A DNA stretch of 64,000 nt, from positions 17,372,631 through 17,436,630 of the forward strand of contig OY821749.1 in assembly GCA_963682055.1 (NCBI GenBank), in the 5' to 3' direction. The notes beneath the pieces were generated by a model. It made no database searches. It was not told the origin of the DNA and worked only from the letters and a program-made list of their open reading frames with translations. Position 1 is the stretch's first letter; each line of letters opens with the position of its first letter. The position numbers and the translations under genes were made by a program. This document shows positions 14,650-28,576 of this stretch, piece by piece. Source of the stretch: Primula veris (Eukaryota; Streptophyta; Magnoliopsida; Ericales; Primulaceae).

Positions 14650-17600
14650 TGACTGATTTCGCTCTCTTTCTATGTTGTAATCCTCTTTATATATAAATAT
14701 ATATGCTCAAATTTCATATAGTTGTCTTGCATTTTTGGCTAATGATCTGGCGTTCTTTTTCAATGTACTTTTCTAGAATTTTGTAGGATCTCTTTTAACC
14801 AATCGCTCCATTTTGATACTACACATTACGACGCTACTGAACTTGGAAAGTAAATTGCCATTTATCTTGTTTACATGTTTTCTATTTTTAATCTTTTGTT
14901 GTTTTCACTTGACTGCATATCATCCCTTCTAATAATAATTTGCTGATCCTCTTGCTTGGACTATATTTTAAATTGCAAAAAGTTGATCTTTTGTTCAGCA
15001 TGGCCAAGATTTGAAAATAAATTATTTTCTCGTGGGGTAAAAAAACCCTCCAAACTAAATTAGGAGGTGAGTTTAGATTTGTTTGCTAGCCCCTGATGTG
15101 CCTATGTTTACCTTTGGGAAATATTTGTTCTGCTGAGTTTCATTTTGCCATCAGAGTATTGACAGTGAAATGGTATTATACTATTATCTGTAACTTAAGA
15201 AAATCAGCTTTTTATGAATCTTATATTCTCAGTAGTCATCTTTCAGCTCTCTTTTTGGCTGAGGTATGAATTTTCAATTGACAGCGTCACAGCAACTCTT
15301 GTTTAATCTTCTGTGGATGATAATGGCGTATTATTTATATGAATTGATCGACTACAGTTCCCATCATTTCTGATTTATTTTCTTGCATAATATTTATAGC
15401 ATGGATGCAAATTCGTTTATATATTAGGACTTGGGTGATTGATTTACATACTGTGTTACTTAAGAATCTCAAATTTGTCTTCTGATCCATACCCCGTTTT
15501 GTCACCTGTATATTTCTTATGCCAAAGTTTCAGCCATCTCAAAATAATCCGTGTTCAACTGTGTGCTTTTGAGCATTTTCCTTTAACTATTGTTCTTAGC
15601 AAACATCAACTTATATACGCTCTCATGTCAATTAATTTTCGAGTCAACATTGTCAAAATTTATTGCAAGATGGATATATGGTCTCCGTTCTATTCATCTA
15701 AATTTAAACTTATATACACATTTATTTATCTTTCTAGCGAAGGATCTTTTGATCAATTGATTTGGTCTTGTGATATTACATTTGGGTATATACCGGCTAA
15801 TATTCTGTAGTTGGGAAGCTGTTTGTTGTAAGTTTACCTTGTAGAGCCTAAAATTTGCAGACAATCCATCCATTCCCTAGCATACCAATGACCGCAATGT
15901 TGTTAATTTGTCAATCTCATGCTTTAATAGCGGAATGGGGATCTTTTTTGTAATCATAGTGGAATGGCGATTGCTAAATGTAATACTCCATCCGTTCCTA
16001 TTTAATTATCCATTACGAAACTACGTGCAATTTTGACCGGCCAATAATTTGTATCAAAATTGTCGGAATGAAAATTTTCAAAAGTTGATCATATAGTTCA
16101 AATGTTAAATTTTTTGATTATATTTTTAAAAAAATCATTTCATCAATTTTGATACAAATTTTAAGTCGGTCAAAATTGCACAGTTTCGTGTTGGACAATT
16201 AAATGGGAACGGAGGTAGTTTCGTAGTGGACAATTAAATGGGAACGGAGGTAGTGATATACTTCGCCTAAATGGCTAAATCGAAAGGTAAGATCTCGTAA
16301 AGGCTACATTCATTAGATCAACAGGTACCATCCATTTAGGCAGCTACTCTTTAACTACTTGCCAAGACCAAACGTATCAGAACTAACATAAAATTCTTTT
16401 AATAAACCGTTTATATTTACATAAAATTCTAGTCTTTCTATTAATTTCCTTATAATAACCCTACATTATTTCTTTTTATTTGTTTATTATCATTTAATAA
16501 TCATATCAATATTACAACCACAAAAACGTGGATCCATGATAGTTTATTACCATTATATTCATATAGAAAATCATATGCATTGCTCGTATATTAAATGAAT
16601 TTTGTGTTTTTTAAAATTTAAAGAATTTATAAGGTTCTTTATACATTCCATTTTTTATACCATAATTGTTAAATTTTATAAAAAAATATGTTTTGAGATG
16701 ATTTGGAGTTTGTAAGTTATAGCTTGATTTCTGTTTTTTGTACATAATACAAGCTGGATCTTGAGTTCGGTAATATTCCATGCTTTAAGTCAGTTTCGCC
16801 TATTTTGTTTTTCTACATTGAGAACTTGCAAACTCAAATGTTTTTTCCTTATGGGCATGCACTCGCTCAATTATTTAGAAACAGAGGTAGAGAAGCTGGT
16901 AGATCAGAGTTATAAATTCCTTATATTTGCATATTAAACGATCACATGCAAGGTATTCATTAATCATTCATTGCCAGCACACGTGGTCCACGCCCAGGGC
17001 GACCCAACAGTACTGATTGTTCAAGGTACAGTTCAATTTTATTTTTTTGTAGAAGATTCAATTCCAATATTTTTTTTGCCCCAGCCCCAAGTCTTACTAA
17101 ACTTGGCCATGTACCGCCCATGTCCACGCCGTGCCGACCTCAACATCCTTTTAATTGTTTATATTTTGCAGCCACTTCGCTCTTCATATACTGTAACCGA
17201 AATGTAGAAATATATCACAGGAATCTGAAGAATCCTATTTTTTGTATTCCCCTACAACATGGCGGAACAGGATGATTTTTTTGTAGAGACCATGGTGTAA
17301 AAAATTTATCGAATAGAGGATAAAATAAATAAGATCTAATACAAAACTAAAGAATTTTTTCTATGTTTAACATAGCATAAAATAAATATGAAGTTAAGAC
17401 AAATGGTATTTGACAATAAAATATATTTTTTAGTAATCTTTGTTTGGAAAAATAGAATGGTCATTTACGAAATTTGGTAATTTCAAGCTAAAAAACAGAT
17501 TTTTTTAGAAAAAAACAACTAACATGATTTGAACTCCTAACATTCCGCTACCTTAAAGCCAATTTTACAATTACAACAACTATTTTGTTTAATTAGGGGG

Positions 17601-18994
17601 TATCAATGTATATATATTATAAAATTTTAAATTACACATAAAAATAAATAAAAAATTGAAAATCGTCGTCGGAAGTCGCCGGGGATGGCCGTGGCCACCC
17701 CCAGCCACCCCTGGGTCCGCCCCTGCCTACAAAGAAATTAACTAACTTGATGCACACACAAGAGCAATACGCTTGATGATTTGAGCATAAACAATAAAGA
17801 TGTTATATACCAACTAAAAATAACATAATTCATTACACAATAAATTGAGCTACAAATCCATTCATACGTTTAAAAAATAACATGTTATCAATTAGAATAA
17901 AAATTATAAACTTTATACTAATAACCGACTTGGCGCACATTAAATATGTTCTACATCGATGAAAACTTATTAATTTTCACATAGAATTAAAAAGGTAGAA
18001 AAAATGGTCAATCGATCACATTCAAGCATATACTTGATACTATATAACATTATATATGATATCTAATGATTAATGTATTAAGAATTATTCAAATATTACG
18101 GGTTATGGGCTAATGATCTAAAATAGTCTTATATCCGAATTGTTTGGATTGGATTGGTCCAGATCGGATCGGATTTCGAATACTAAATCCATGTCTAATC
18201 CGTTAAGAACGGTTTTGATTTTTCCAAGTCCAGGTCCAATCCGTAAACACTTAATCCAGAAAAATCCGGTCCTAAGTGGTAGTTTGAAGAACCCAACCTC
18301 TTTCTCGCCCAAATAAGACAACTAATTGCCTAACGATCTTCAGCCAAACAAGTCCTAAGATTTTAGAACCTTTTTCACATTTTCCCCAAATCGTATCTAA
18401 CAATGATATGTTACACCCACATCTGATTCGTGTGTGGTTCACACTTACGTCTTGAATTCTTGACAGAATAAGAAAGCATCAAGGGAGAAAAAGAACAAAA
18501 TTTTAGGAAATTGTGAAGTACAAATATTTTCTGAAAACTTGAGCTTTTCCCACACGTTACGAGTTTACACCGATAAAACTACTACAATACATCCTCAGGA
18601 AATTCATAAACATGAAGTTCCGGGGAACAGAAATATTAACCCCATATACTAACACCCTAAATAACCAATATGTATGTTACAATGTGGTTTTTGATGCCTT
18701 CTGAATGTACATGCTCTTTTGAATAGACATTCTAATATCAAGTAAATAGAATGTAATCACTTCAATAATGCAGATTCATCCATTAGCCAATCTATGGTCC
18801 TTTTGCTTACCTGTCAGGTGGCTGTGGATTAAGTTGTATCTTCATTACCACTCATTTTTTGGCATCTTCAATTTATACACGCGAAGTAAAGAAATAAATA
18901 TCTCTGGCTCTCAGCAACATATTGCCCTTACATTTTGATGTGAACTATACACCGGAGTTGAGGAAAACGATGTGCTTCCAGATTTGTACTTCTT
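14650..18994. other. Intergenic region between convergent PPR and KNOX genes
   Basis: No convincing gene. It contains a Stowaway-like MITE (15984-16253). It also contains TE-like sequence at about 17240-17730, ending in a GC-rich block with GGGTCCGCCCCTG, which resembles the end of a DNA transposon. An open frame at 16971-17207 has no recognised domain. The rest is AT-rich unique-looking DNA, including both genes' 3' ends. Confidence 0.55.
15984..16253. mobile_element. Stowaway-like MITE with a duplicated 3' terminus
   Basis: Starts TACTCCATCCGTTCC. The internal arms are CATTACGAAACTACGTGCAA and the corresponding complement near 16170. The 3' end carries two consecutive copies of TGGACAATTAAATGGGAACG followed by GAGGTAGT (ending near 16219 and 16253). 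It belongs to the same family as copies at 41501, 41821 and 60590. Confidence 0.8.
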
Positions 18995-21900
18995 TCATGC
19001 GAATTGATCGCGATTTTTATCTCCTGAACTACTTCATTTAAACATGAAATTAGTGAAGGTCCTTCTTAAATAAAATATACAAACGGTATATATATGTAAA
19101 ACTGAAGTACCTTTTGCGTTTGCTCTTCAAGATAGTAGAAGTAGAAGGATTGCTATGCCAATTCCTCTTTCTTTGATTAATAAACCAATTGTTTATCTGT
19201 TTCAATTCCAATCCTGTTTCCTGTACCAATCTTGCTTTATCTTCCTCCTGAAATTAAATTCAGAATTACCAGTTGAAACACATCTAATCACCATAGCAAA
19301 AGCAGTTTAGGATAAAGATTTACATAAATTTTAATTCATAACAAGGACGCCAATGCGTTTTTGAAGTTGATTGAAATTTGAAATCATATTAGGAAAATTA
19401 TTTACCCAAACCTAGTTGGTGCTTTTAGTTGTCCAAATCAAAATCAAATGGTGTTTTACTTTTTTTAAAGCAACTTCCAAGATTGTTACTTCAACTCTTT
19501 AAATTAACTCTAAATGAGCACTTAAAACGTTATAACTGCCAATGTGGAAAAAATGTTGTCCTTACAAGACTCGTAGGAACGTGTCCGTCAATTCTAGGAA
19601 AACATATATTCTCTACCCACTATGTATAATTAAGATTTGCTTATTAGGTGTCTGTGCAACATCCTCTCATGAATAAATGGAACAAATGAGATTCTTGTTG
19701 CATACTGGCAACAAGTTGAAAGAGAATGTTCTTGGTTATTTGAAGTCACAAGAAAGTTAAATTAACAAAAGTAATTTGAACGTGGCATCGAAGTGATAAA
19801 GAAAGGCATACGGTTGGGTATGGCCACTTTGAGTGTGATTGCCACCAAGCCTTCAAGACAGAAGTGGTATCACCAGGTAGTTTCCCTGCTCTTCTCTTGC
19901 GTAAGATTTCCTCTCTAATGTCCACTATTTTCTCCTTGTAACCCTATAAAAAGCATAAACAAAGATGACGACACCAAGACCAGAAGGAGAATAATATAGT
20001 CATCAAAATGGGATATGGTTTTGCTGAATTTCCTTAAAATCAATCGAGAACCAAATTTAGTCTGTTGGTTGTAGTGCAACAGTTCAACAAGTATGTGTAT
20101 TCCCACATATTCACCTGTACAATATACATACTATTTACACCCAATAGTTAAAAGTTACCATCTCAGGCTGAATTGATTTGTATCGATTCAGCGAATTCCA
20201 GTTTCATCATCTTGCGTTAAAAATAGGAGTTTGGAACTCCACTTTTGTTAATACACCAAAAACACTGAAGAAGTGAATCTTGTCAAAACCTTGTAAAGTC
20301 AAACTTTTGGGAACTTGGAGAAACTTGCTTCCCGTAAGTTAGGATATTTCTTTAGTACAAGAGTACAACGATGTAATACTAAGTGAATTTTGAAATTAAT
20401 TATCTTTATTCATGAAAAACTAATAATGAGAAGGAAAACAGAAATAAATGAATAGTATGAGAGAGTACAACTCAATGTACTATCGGTCTCTTACCTGTTT
20501 TAGTTCATGTTTCAGCTCTTGCCTTACACGCTCCATCAAAGATCTCTCACTCTCTGTCGGGACAAGAGGACCAAATCCGGTGCTGTCATGACCATCTAAA
20601 CTTCCATCAAACAAGTTGTTGTCACTTTCTAACTGGTCCTCCTCGTCATCGGACATTGTAGCACCAGTCCCCTCTCCAGGTGAAACTCCTGTCATGTAGC
20701 ATGTTAAAGCAGAAGAGAGACTGATCCACAAGATAACTAGAGGGGAAATAGTTAACTAATGTATGATCATTATACTAAGCCCCAATACGCTAGGTTGATA
20801 TCAGAAAAAGTAAGCTGGTCATTCTAATCGGCATTTCCTATTAATTTCTTCTTCTTTTTTAAAAATCCAGTTAAACCAGGGAAAACCTAAGAGAAGATTT
20901 AGAGAAAGCACTAAGATAAGCCGACGACAATGGATACAAAAGAAAAACTATTATCAAAATATGTTTTGTTTAAAAAGCACAAACTATAGGAAAGTAAGTA
21001 CCTGTTAAGCTTTGTAGGGACTGCTCAAGCTCCCAGCAAGCCATCACTGCTTCCATTGCATGTACACGAACATGCTGTTGCAGTTGTTCTTTGAATGAAC
21101 ACAGAAGCAGCACATAGTGTGTCTAAGAGGGCACGGAAAAAAACAGACGAAAAGCCACGTTAGACCATTATTTCTGTTGATTATTTCAATCTAGGGAATA
21201 TCCGTCTACTTTGTATGTTTATTTTTAACAATCAAGTTAATTAACAAGTCCGTTATTTTCTTAGATAAAAGGAGACGGCACTAAATCAAAGGAGCAAAAC
21301 TCCGAAATCTTACAGGTTCAAACTTCAAAACAAAGCAAATACAAACATTACAGGCAAAGGACCAAGTCAAAATAACCTTTCAATCATCAAGAAATGGCTA
21401 GAAGGTCCCAAAACTTCCTAACTTTTTGTTCATAGACAACGTTCAAAGCAATATTTTCCTTATTAACAGTCAATGGAAGTATCCAAGATGGCCTTATCTA
21501 CAAACTCTTGAGATACTAAAAAATATCCGTAAATGTTTGATATTAACGGAATAACTTTAGAGAGCAAAAAAATTACCGTCAGTATCTGTAGCTGTCATAA
21601 TAACTCATACGAGATTCTTAACTTCCCCTCGCACCATATATTGTCAAATTACTCACTTTTACTAATTCTAAAAAGCAATTTCATCATATTTCTGCCATAA
21701 GATTAAAAGACCGAAAATAACCTGAATAACTTGTACCAGATGACAAGAAAGGTATCTGTGCGTTCTCATTTGTACAATTGGAAATATCCACTAGAAAAAA
21801 TGAAAATGCATTCTTAGACCATAACTTTCTTTATTGAAATTTTCTTTGACTTATGTTAGTGTAACAGTTTTAGTAGTTAATAGCTCAACTGACTCAACTA

Positions 21901-24577
21901 AAACATCCATTCTATATATAACCTTGATGCAGAACTTAGATTTAAGTCGCTGTTGGTATTTATTCTTTTCTTTTGTTAAGATCTGATCTCTGACTGCAAA
22001 GAGACAATTAATAAGCTGGATATAATAATACAGGAGCATTTAACCTTGTGCTTAATGTTAGAAAATGATATCTAGCAGGCAGAGAAACACACATACCTAG
22101 AATTCAAGTCATAATAAGGGTTTGTTAAATATAGTTTTAAGAATATAAATCTTCATGAAATTTTCTTTTTTAGGCAAGAAAACTATGAACTATCAAACTT
22201 ACTCTTGGTAAACTAAATGGACTGCAATTTGCTGTGTTGAAGATGTGCAACCAAATAAGCCTAATAGCCTAAATGGGATGTAAGAAACTACCAAATTCAC
22301 GATTACACTTCACATGAATGAAATAATTACAAGACCAATTCATCCTCATTTAACAGACATTTTAAGACAAGAAAGTAGGCAGTTCTGGGAAGTTCTACTA
22401 TTTTTCAAGCAAAAAACCAAAAAAGCTCCTTCTTATACTGATCTACCAAATAGACAGCAATATCAGAGTAAATAAGCAAATAAGTGAGTTTAGAAAATGT
22501 ACAGTCAAACTAGTCCAATGACTTAAATGGGATGTAACATGCCCCATATCAATATCCACAGTTCACATAAACGAAATATATATATAAAATCAATGAATTG
22601 GAGGCTTTTTACAAAACTTTTAGGTTTTCAAGGAAGACAATCATAAAACTCTTTTATTTTTCTAGTCTACCATATGGACAGGAATCTCAGAGTTAAATAA
22701 GCAAAGAAGCGAGTTAAAAATGGTAACTTCAATTGGATGTAACAAACCACCAAATCCATGATCACATTTCACAAGAACAAAAATAGGAACAAAATCAAAT
22801 TAATAATCAACTTACAATACTCAATTAACTCGCACTTTAAAGACAAGAAATAAGCTTTACCATGAACTGATCAAGCTCTTTATCATCACCCATACTGATA
22901 CCACCATGTGCCATCCCCGAGTACTTCGCCACGACTTGCTGGGATTGTGCCAGCTGTGCATCGATCCTCGGCAGCTGGTCCACTGGCGTCGCAATCCTCA
23001 AACACGCCACGTGTGCAGACAAAAGTTGCTCGTAAAGCGGGTGTGCCAGTATCTCCGCCTTGTGTTGGAAAAATAACATATAATATGAAAATTGTCTCAA
23101 AATATCTAGCACTTCAAGCTTTAGTAGAAACGGTAATTTAAAATTTTATGAAATCCTATGCTTTCGACTATTAATACACTGCATCACTGATTAAAGTAAG
23201 GAAAAAAAGAAGATAAACAATAGAATTAAAACTACAGTTGCAAAAACGTATATATAGTTGGGTTTGTTTAAAAAATTAAAATCACTTAGGCCTGCACACC
23301 ATGAAAAGTGTGTGGGAATAATCGTATATGTTAATTACATTTCAGTAGTTTTATGATATTCCAACCTACAATGAATGATAACATTTTCGTGACTAAAAAT
23401 AATTTTCACACTCGTACTATGAATATATAGTATGGAGGAGTATGACAATTTTATATTTTTCACACTTGTACTATCAGATATTCTACTTTGATCTCCAATC
23501 TATCTTCTTTTTTTTTGATAAAGAAACAGAAACAAAAATGTTTTAAAGTACTACTAGTTGCTATTGTGTATTGGTTAATAAAATCGAAAGCTTTTTATTA
23601 GCTGGTTCACAGAACTATAAGTACCCATAGAGGAACTAGGAGTAGGCTTACTAATAATAAGATACGGATTTTATCATGAAATTTTACAAAAGAATAACAA
23701 TTTTAAGCTTTCAGCATATCCCATAATAATAAAAATAAAAATACAGTGGTTGACCAAGAATTCCTATACGAGGGACTGAAATTCAGTAAAAACATTTTAT
23801 TTTTTATTTTTTATTTTTTATCACAGGGGTGATGAAAGTCACATGAACTGTTTGTTTATTTTAATGTTATTAAGGGCTGCTAGAAGATTAAAATCAACAT
23901 TTTAATATTTTCATAGAAAAATACTTGTGTTAGCTAGCTCTGCCCCCGGCACTTTCCTTAATACAATATCAAAATGATTAAAATAGCTAGCTCTGCCCCA
24001 ATATTCAGAAAAACACAAAAAAAAAATTCCATTTTGCTTAAAAGTTTACGATTAAAAACTTTGACCACCCCCTAATTACAAAAAAATATATACACATGTA
24101 GTACAAGTTACAACCCCACTCATTCAAATACTGGTTCCGGCACTCTAGTTATAAACGAACAAACAAACAAACAAACAAACGCGTACACACCTTGTGCCTT
24201 CCGGTTTGCCAGCTCATGGAACCCCCAGGGTCCTCCACAACAGACTCGTTATTATTATTATTATTGTTGTTGTTGTTGTTGTTGTTGTTAGTATCCATTG
24301 ACCTCGGAGTCCACTGTCCAGCGTTACTATTATTATGTCCCTGATGGTGGTGCGGCCTGGAAGTAGGTGACTCGGAGTTCGTATGTAGGTTCAAGAAGTT
24401 CGTCTGTAGGATTGCGCTGTTAAGCCAAGTCGGTCCCCCTTGTTGCTGTTGATGGTGCGGGTTTTGTTGATCGTCTGTTGAACCGTCCACTGTTATGCTT
24501 CGCAGCACCGAGGAGGTGTCGCTCAGCTGTTGGTCGGAGTAGTGTTGGTGCAAACCCGCCATTTCTTGCATATCCAT
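18995..24577 (-). CDS. Class II KNOX homeodomain transcription factor (KNAT3/4/5-like)
   Basis: Complete minus-strand gene, six exons in transcription order: 24577-24191, 23058-22861, 21122-21002, 20688-20495, 19943-19812, 19247-19111, with a final short exon 19028-18995 (seven coding segments, all GT-AG). The product is 400 residues, within the KNAT3/4/5 range. The N-terminus is Gln/His/Asn-rich with a run of 14 Asn. KNOX1 contains [20 protein letters not shown] and KNOX2 contains [20 protein letters not shown]. An acidic linker follows, then the ELK domain ([20 protein letters not shown]). The TALE homeodomain shows the three-residue loop insertion PYP and the helix-3 block [14 protein letters not shown]. 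The C-terminus is DKNRDQFA. It is a nuclear DNA-binding protein that pairs with BELL homeodomain partners; class II members act in differentiation and secondary wall programmes. No defect is seen. Confidence 0.96.
24250..24291 (-). repeat. Poly-asparagine trinucleotide run in KNOX exon 1
   Basis: attattatt followed by gttgttgtt on the plus strand encodes 14 consecutive Asn using AAT then AAC codons. This is a likely slippage-prone coding microsatellite. Confidence 0.9.
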
Positions 24578-24929
24578 CGCATATATTTATTTGTATCTAT
24601 ATATGGTTTTGTTTGTTTTTGAAAATTAAGCTTATATTTAAACCAAACTAAACAAGAAAGAAACAGAATCTCAGCTACTCAGAAGATAATATGTATATAT
24701 GTATGTATGTGTGTGTATATGTGTGTGTGTGTGTAGAGAGAAAAAGAGAGAGAGAGAGAGTATGCGGGGGGAGAGGAGCTATACAGGGGTTATACTCTGT
24801 TTCTGTATGTATATATAATACGTATACAAGAGAGAGGAAGTGGGTTGAATATTGGCTCAGGCTAGAAAGGGAAATGTATCATTGGTCTCGTTATGTAACA
24901 ATTAAATAAATCCAGTATTTAAATGATGT
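24578..24929 (-). promoter_or_regulatory. Upstream and promoter region of the KNOX gene
   Basis: On the minus strand the DNA before the ATG at 24577 is AT-rich. It contains a TATATA-type stretch near 24595-24605, then CA/TG microsatellites (24690-24735) and a GA run (24740-24765). No single TATA box can be chosen with confidence. Confidence 0.4.
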
Positions 24930-25737
24930 TTTTAACCGGTGAACTTAGGTGATACCAATTTGTATCAACCGATCGATTCTTTATACCGACTTATAGCAAT
25001 TGATTTGGTCTCGTTATGACTTTTTGTATCGATTTGTACCAACCGATCGATTTTTGAACCGAACCAAACAAGTTGATACCGAAAGTTTGGTATACCGACT
25101 TTTCGGTACGGTACAACCGAACCAAACTTTAAAAATTGGTTCGGTTTCGGTATTCATTTCGTATGTTTGGTATAATACCGAACCGAACCGAACCAAACAT
25201 TAAAATTATAAAATATATAAAAATTTACACATAGCCATAACTTACAAATAAATTATCTTATAGTTTAGTTTAATTTTAATTACGACTTATTTTCATATTT
25301 ACGAAATCAAATACAATAATTTCGTGTTTTTTCATTTTCTTGTCTCATGTTTTAAAATAATTCTTATTTTATTATTATTTACTATTTTAATCAAGTTCAC
25401 GATAAATATAGCAAATATAAGAATAGCTGTACACATTTTATTTTTTATAAATTTTTTTGCTATTTTATTGTTACCAAGAATTGTATTTTAATAATAGTAA
25501 TGTTTCGGTATAAAACAGAAAACCGAACCGTACCACCCGAAAAAGTCGGTATACCGAACTTTCGGTATACCGACTTTTTTGGTTCGGTTATGGTATAATT
25601 TTTTTCAAACCAAACAAGTTCGGTTCGGTATACCGATTTTTTTGGTTCAGTTATGGTATAATTTTTTTCAAACCAAATAAGTTCGGTTCGGTATTGGTAT
25701 ATGGTCAAAAAAGTCGATACCGTACCGAAACCACCGA
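24930..25737. repeat. ACCGAAC-rich repeat element
   Basis: Two dense zones of gaaccgaacc/ggttcggtat words (about 24965-25200 and 25500-25737) enclose an AT-rich core. In the right zone a roughly 75-bp unit is repeated (CGGTATACCGA...TTTTTGGTTC at about 25540 and 25620). Similar words flanking the element on both sides (TTAAATGATGTTTT at about 24917 and 25935) suggest it interrupted or duplicated a host sequence. The class is unknown. Confidence 0.6.
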
Positions 25738-26074
25738 AGTACTACTATTAAGTTTATTTGTATACATGTTAAATTGTTAATTGTAATGTACTCTACTACT
25801 ATGTTTTGACTATTGTGTATTTGTGTGTGAAAATAGTATAGTAGTAGATTGGGAATGGGGACCTATCTGATTTCGTATATAAAGACTTTATAGATCATTG
25901 GTCTGTTCATGTAATGATTAAATAAATGGAGGATTTAAATGATGTTTTGATTACTAGAGTACTACTAGTATAAGTTTATTTGTATGTTATGTTTGTGTAA
26001 TTGTGTGCGTGAAATAGTAGTAGTAGATTGGGACCCTGTCTGGTTTTCATATAAAATACTTAGTAGTAGCGTTG

Positions 26075-26525
26075 CAAATGAGGCGAGTCAACTCGTTTAC
26101 TGAACGAGACTTAAAATATTACTTAAACTCGGCTTGTTCACAGACGAGCTGTTCACGAACTTATTCATGAGTTTTTTCTCAACAAATTTTTTGACAAATT
26201 TAATATCGTTTTGCATAAAAAACTTTTTTACTTAGATAAAATAAGTGTTAAGATAAACAATACTAAATTTAGTTATTATGATTATAATTTTAATTAGATT
26301 TAGTTTAAAAAATAAATTTATTAGTTAAATTGAAAAGTATTTATTAATCATCAACATTATATTAAATAAAGTTTACATATACAAGCAGGAATAAATATGA
26401 AAAAATATATTAAAAATAATTAAACGAGATTTTAAACGAAACGAACAGGTTCACGAGCTTTATTATTCTGTTCATGTTCAGTTCATTGGTAAATGAACGA
26501 ACACGAGACTACGGATTATATATAT
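26075..26525. repeat. Dispersed repeat with GAACGAGCTCG-type arms
   Basis: The left end has gagtcaactcgtttactgaacgag and cgagctgttcacgaac words; the right end has the complementary style acgaacaggttcacgagc and aatgaacgaacacgag. An AT-rich core of about 250 bp lies between. This looks like a non-autonomous DNA transposon of a type common in dicot genomes; the borders are approximate. Confidence 0.5.
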
Positions 26526-26529
26526 ATTT

Positions 26530-28576
26530 TTTATTTTGAAATGATTGTTTTTGTATGTTGGTGAAGACGGCAGATTAAAATAATCGGACGGCTAAGGATG
26601 TACACGTCACTTAAATAGTCGTTTGGGAAGTTTAATAGGATGGATGGTTTCATTATAATAATTAAAACTATTAAAAATGAACACCCAAACAAAACACTTG
26701 ATATTAGAATACTCTACGCGCGTAAAATCACGTGCGCGTGTGGTAGGTTCCGTAATCAAAGTTTATAGCTCAGAGGTGACTAAATTCGAAAGGTTATTGA
26801 CTTTGATTGCAGATTGCTCTGTTCAACATAATTTGGGGGAAGGTCACGTTTTACTTTTCATTTCTTCACTTTTGTGCATGAATAAATTTGATTACTATTT
26901 CTCATTGTTGATTAGAAAAAAGCTGTCTAGATAATGACATTATTAATGGTGGTATTTTTTGTGAAGAGCTTTTGCTAACGGTTTTTAAGACTGGTTATAT
27001 ATTTATCGCTTAAATTACTATAAAAAATATCAGGATACCATCAAAATGTATGTTGTTAAAGCTAGTATCGCTAAATTTATAACAAAATGATAACAGATTA
27101 TGTCGTCGGACTATTGTAAAATTTAACGACGCTCAATTTATCATCATTATATTACTCTGACCTTTTTCTTGTGGTTAATCTGTTGGCAAGTGTTTAATTT
27201 TCTCTAAAAATAAAAATTAACACTACATCATAAGAATGGAATGGCATTATATTATTTTGTTAGCAATGCATGTTTGTAGATTGTATTGTAAAATCCATAT
27301 TCTCCGACTGTTGTTGGTGGCTTAACTAAAAAATAAATAAGAAATTAATCCTCATATTTTTTTGAAAAAAAAAGGTTCAATTTTATGGAGCCGAATAAAT
27401 TACATCATCGTATTGCTAGATATCTTGGCTAGCCATAGGGCCAATGATATTCATTGTATAACTGCGATCCGATGGAGAATTGAAAAAAAACTAAAAAGTA
27501 TAGATGCGGTTATGATGGTAAGACGTAATTATCTAATTATTAAATAAATAACTAAAAAAGAATATACAGACTAAACAGTTTGACAAAAAAAAATGTTAAA
27601 CAAATAGATGTGAATATGTGAATCTAGCTTAGCTAGTTTTGGATCTCAACCTCATGGTGTCAAATATTGGCACTTGTTGTAAAACACATTTTCTCATCTA
27701 AATGTGATCTTAGCATTCTAAGCATTAATGATCGCGTGTTACTTACTTGATTAACCCGAAACACATGTTAGACATTAATTGTGACACAATTTATTTTATA
27801 TATCTTGATATTATGGAAATAAATTTGGTTGATATTAATTGCATTATATCTTGTAACATATGTTGCATTAAGTATATTTTTTTTAATTAATATTATGTTT
27901 CGACAAATAAAATATATTTAAATCATTATTTTTTTAATATTTAACTTTAGTTTAGTCTCAACTAATGTTCTATAATAATTATATTTGCCCTTTTATTGTG
28001 TTGTAATTAAATTTAGTTTTAATTTTCAAAATCATAATTGCATAATTTGTTAAATTTATGAATCTATTAGTAATAATTATGATTGTTTTCTATACAATGT
28101 TACATTAAATGTTATTATTATCTATATACTAATTGCTAGCATATAATTAATTGTATTTTAATATGTGTTCGGATAGACATGTTAACAAAAACTTTATTAA
28201 TATGATATACATAAATAAGAAATGGAATTGGTAGCGAACAAGGTGAGTAATTTAATGTTACGGGACCAATAAATGCACAAATGAATTAATGACTACGGTA
28301 AGCCACTAGGGGGAGGGGACAACGAGCCTAAGGACACGTGTCAAAAATGGACCACATTGTTGGGGGGACCAATAGCAAAAAAGCACGCGGTATGATGTGG
28401 AAGATAGTGTCTTTGAGTACGTGAACTCTTTGGACCACTCTTAAAAAAGCCTTACACTTTGTGGTCCTTTACTGGATTCTCTTCTTAACTACACTCAACA
28501 ATATTTTCTTTTTTTTCTTTCACATTTATTCATATATATATATATATATATATATGGAAATGTTATATAAACATAA
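26530..28576. other. AT-rich intergenic DNA
   Basis: No supported gene. Open frames here (for example 26677-26934 and 27362-27547) have no recognisable domain and AT-driven composition. A promoter-like stretch with a G-box lies near 28330. Confidence 0.6.
28330..28345. promoter_or_regulatory. G-box/ABRE palindrome
   Basis: GACACGTGTC, centred at about 28337, contains the core CACGTG bound by bZIP and bHLH factors. It sits in a less AT-rich island (28300-28460), followed by a pyrimidine-rich stretch. No gene follows, so activity is unproven. Confidence 0.4.

Noticed and set aside
16971..17207. 78-codon frame starting with a GC-richer segment
   Set aside because: Open only by chance through T-rich DNA; no splice-consistent extension or recognisable motif.
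12953..17726. CAGAGGCGGATC at 12953 and the inverted CAGGGGCGGACC at about 17711 as ends of one transposon carrying the PPR gene
   Set aside because: Such ends are common in plant repeats, the flanking eight bases do not match, and nothing else supports one 4.8-kb element.
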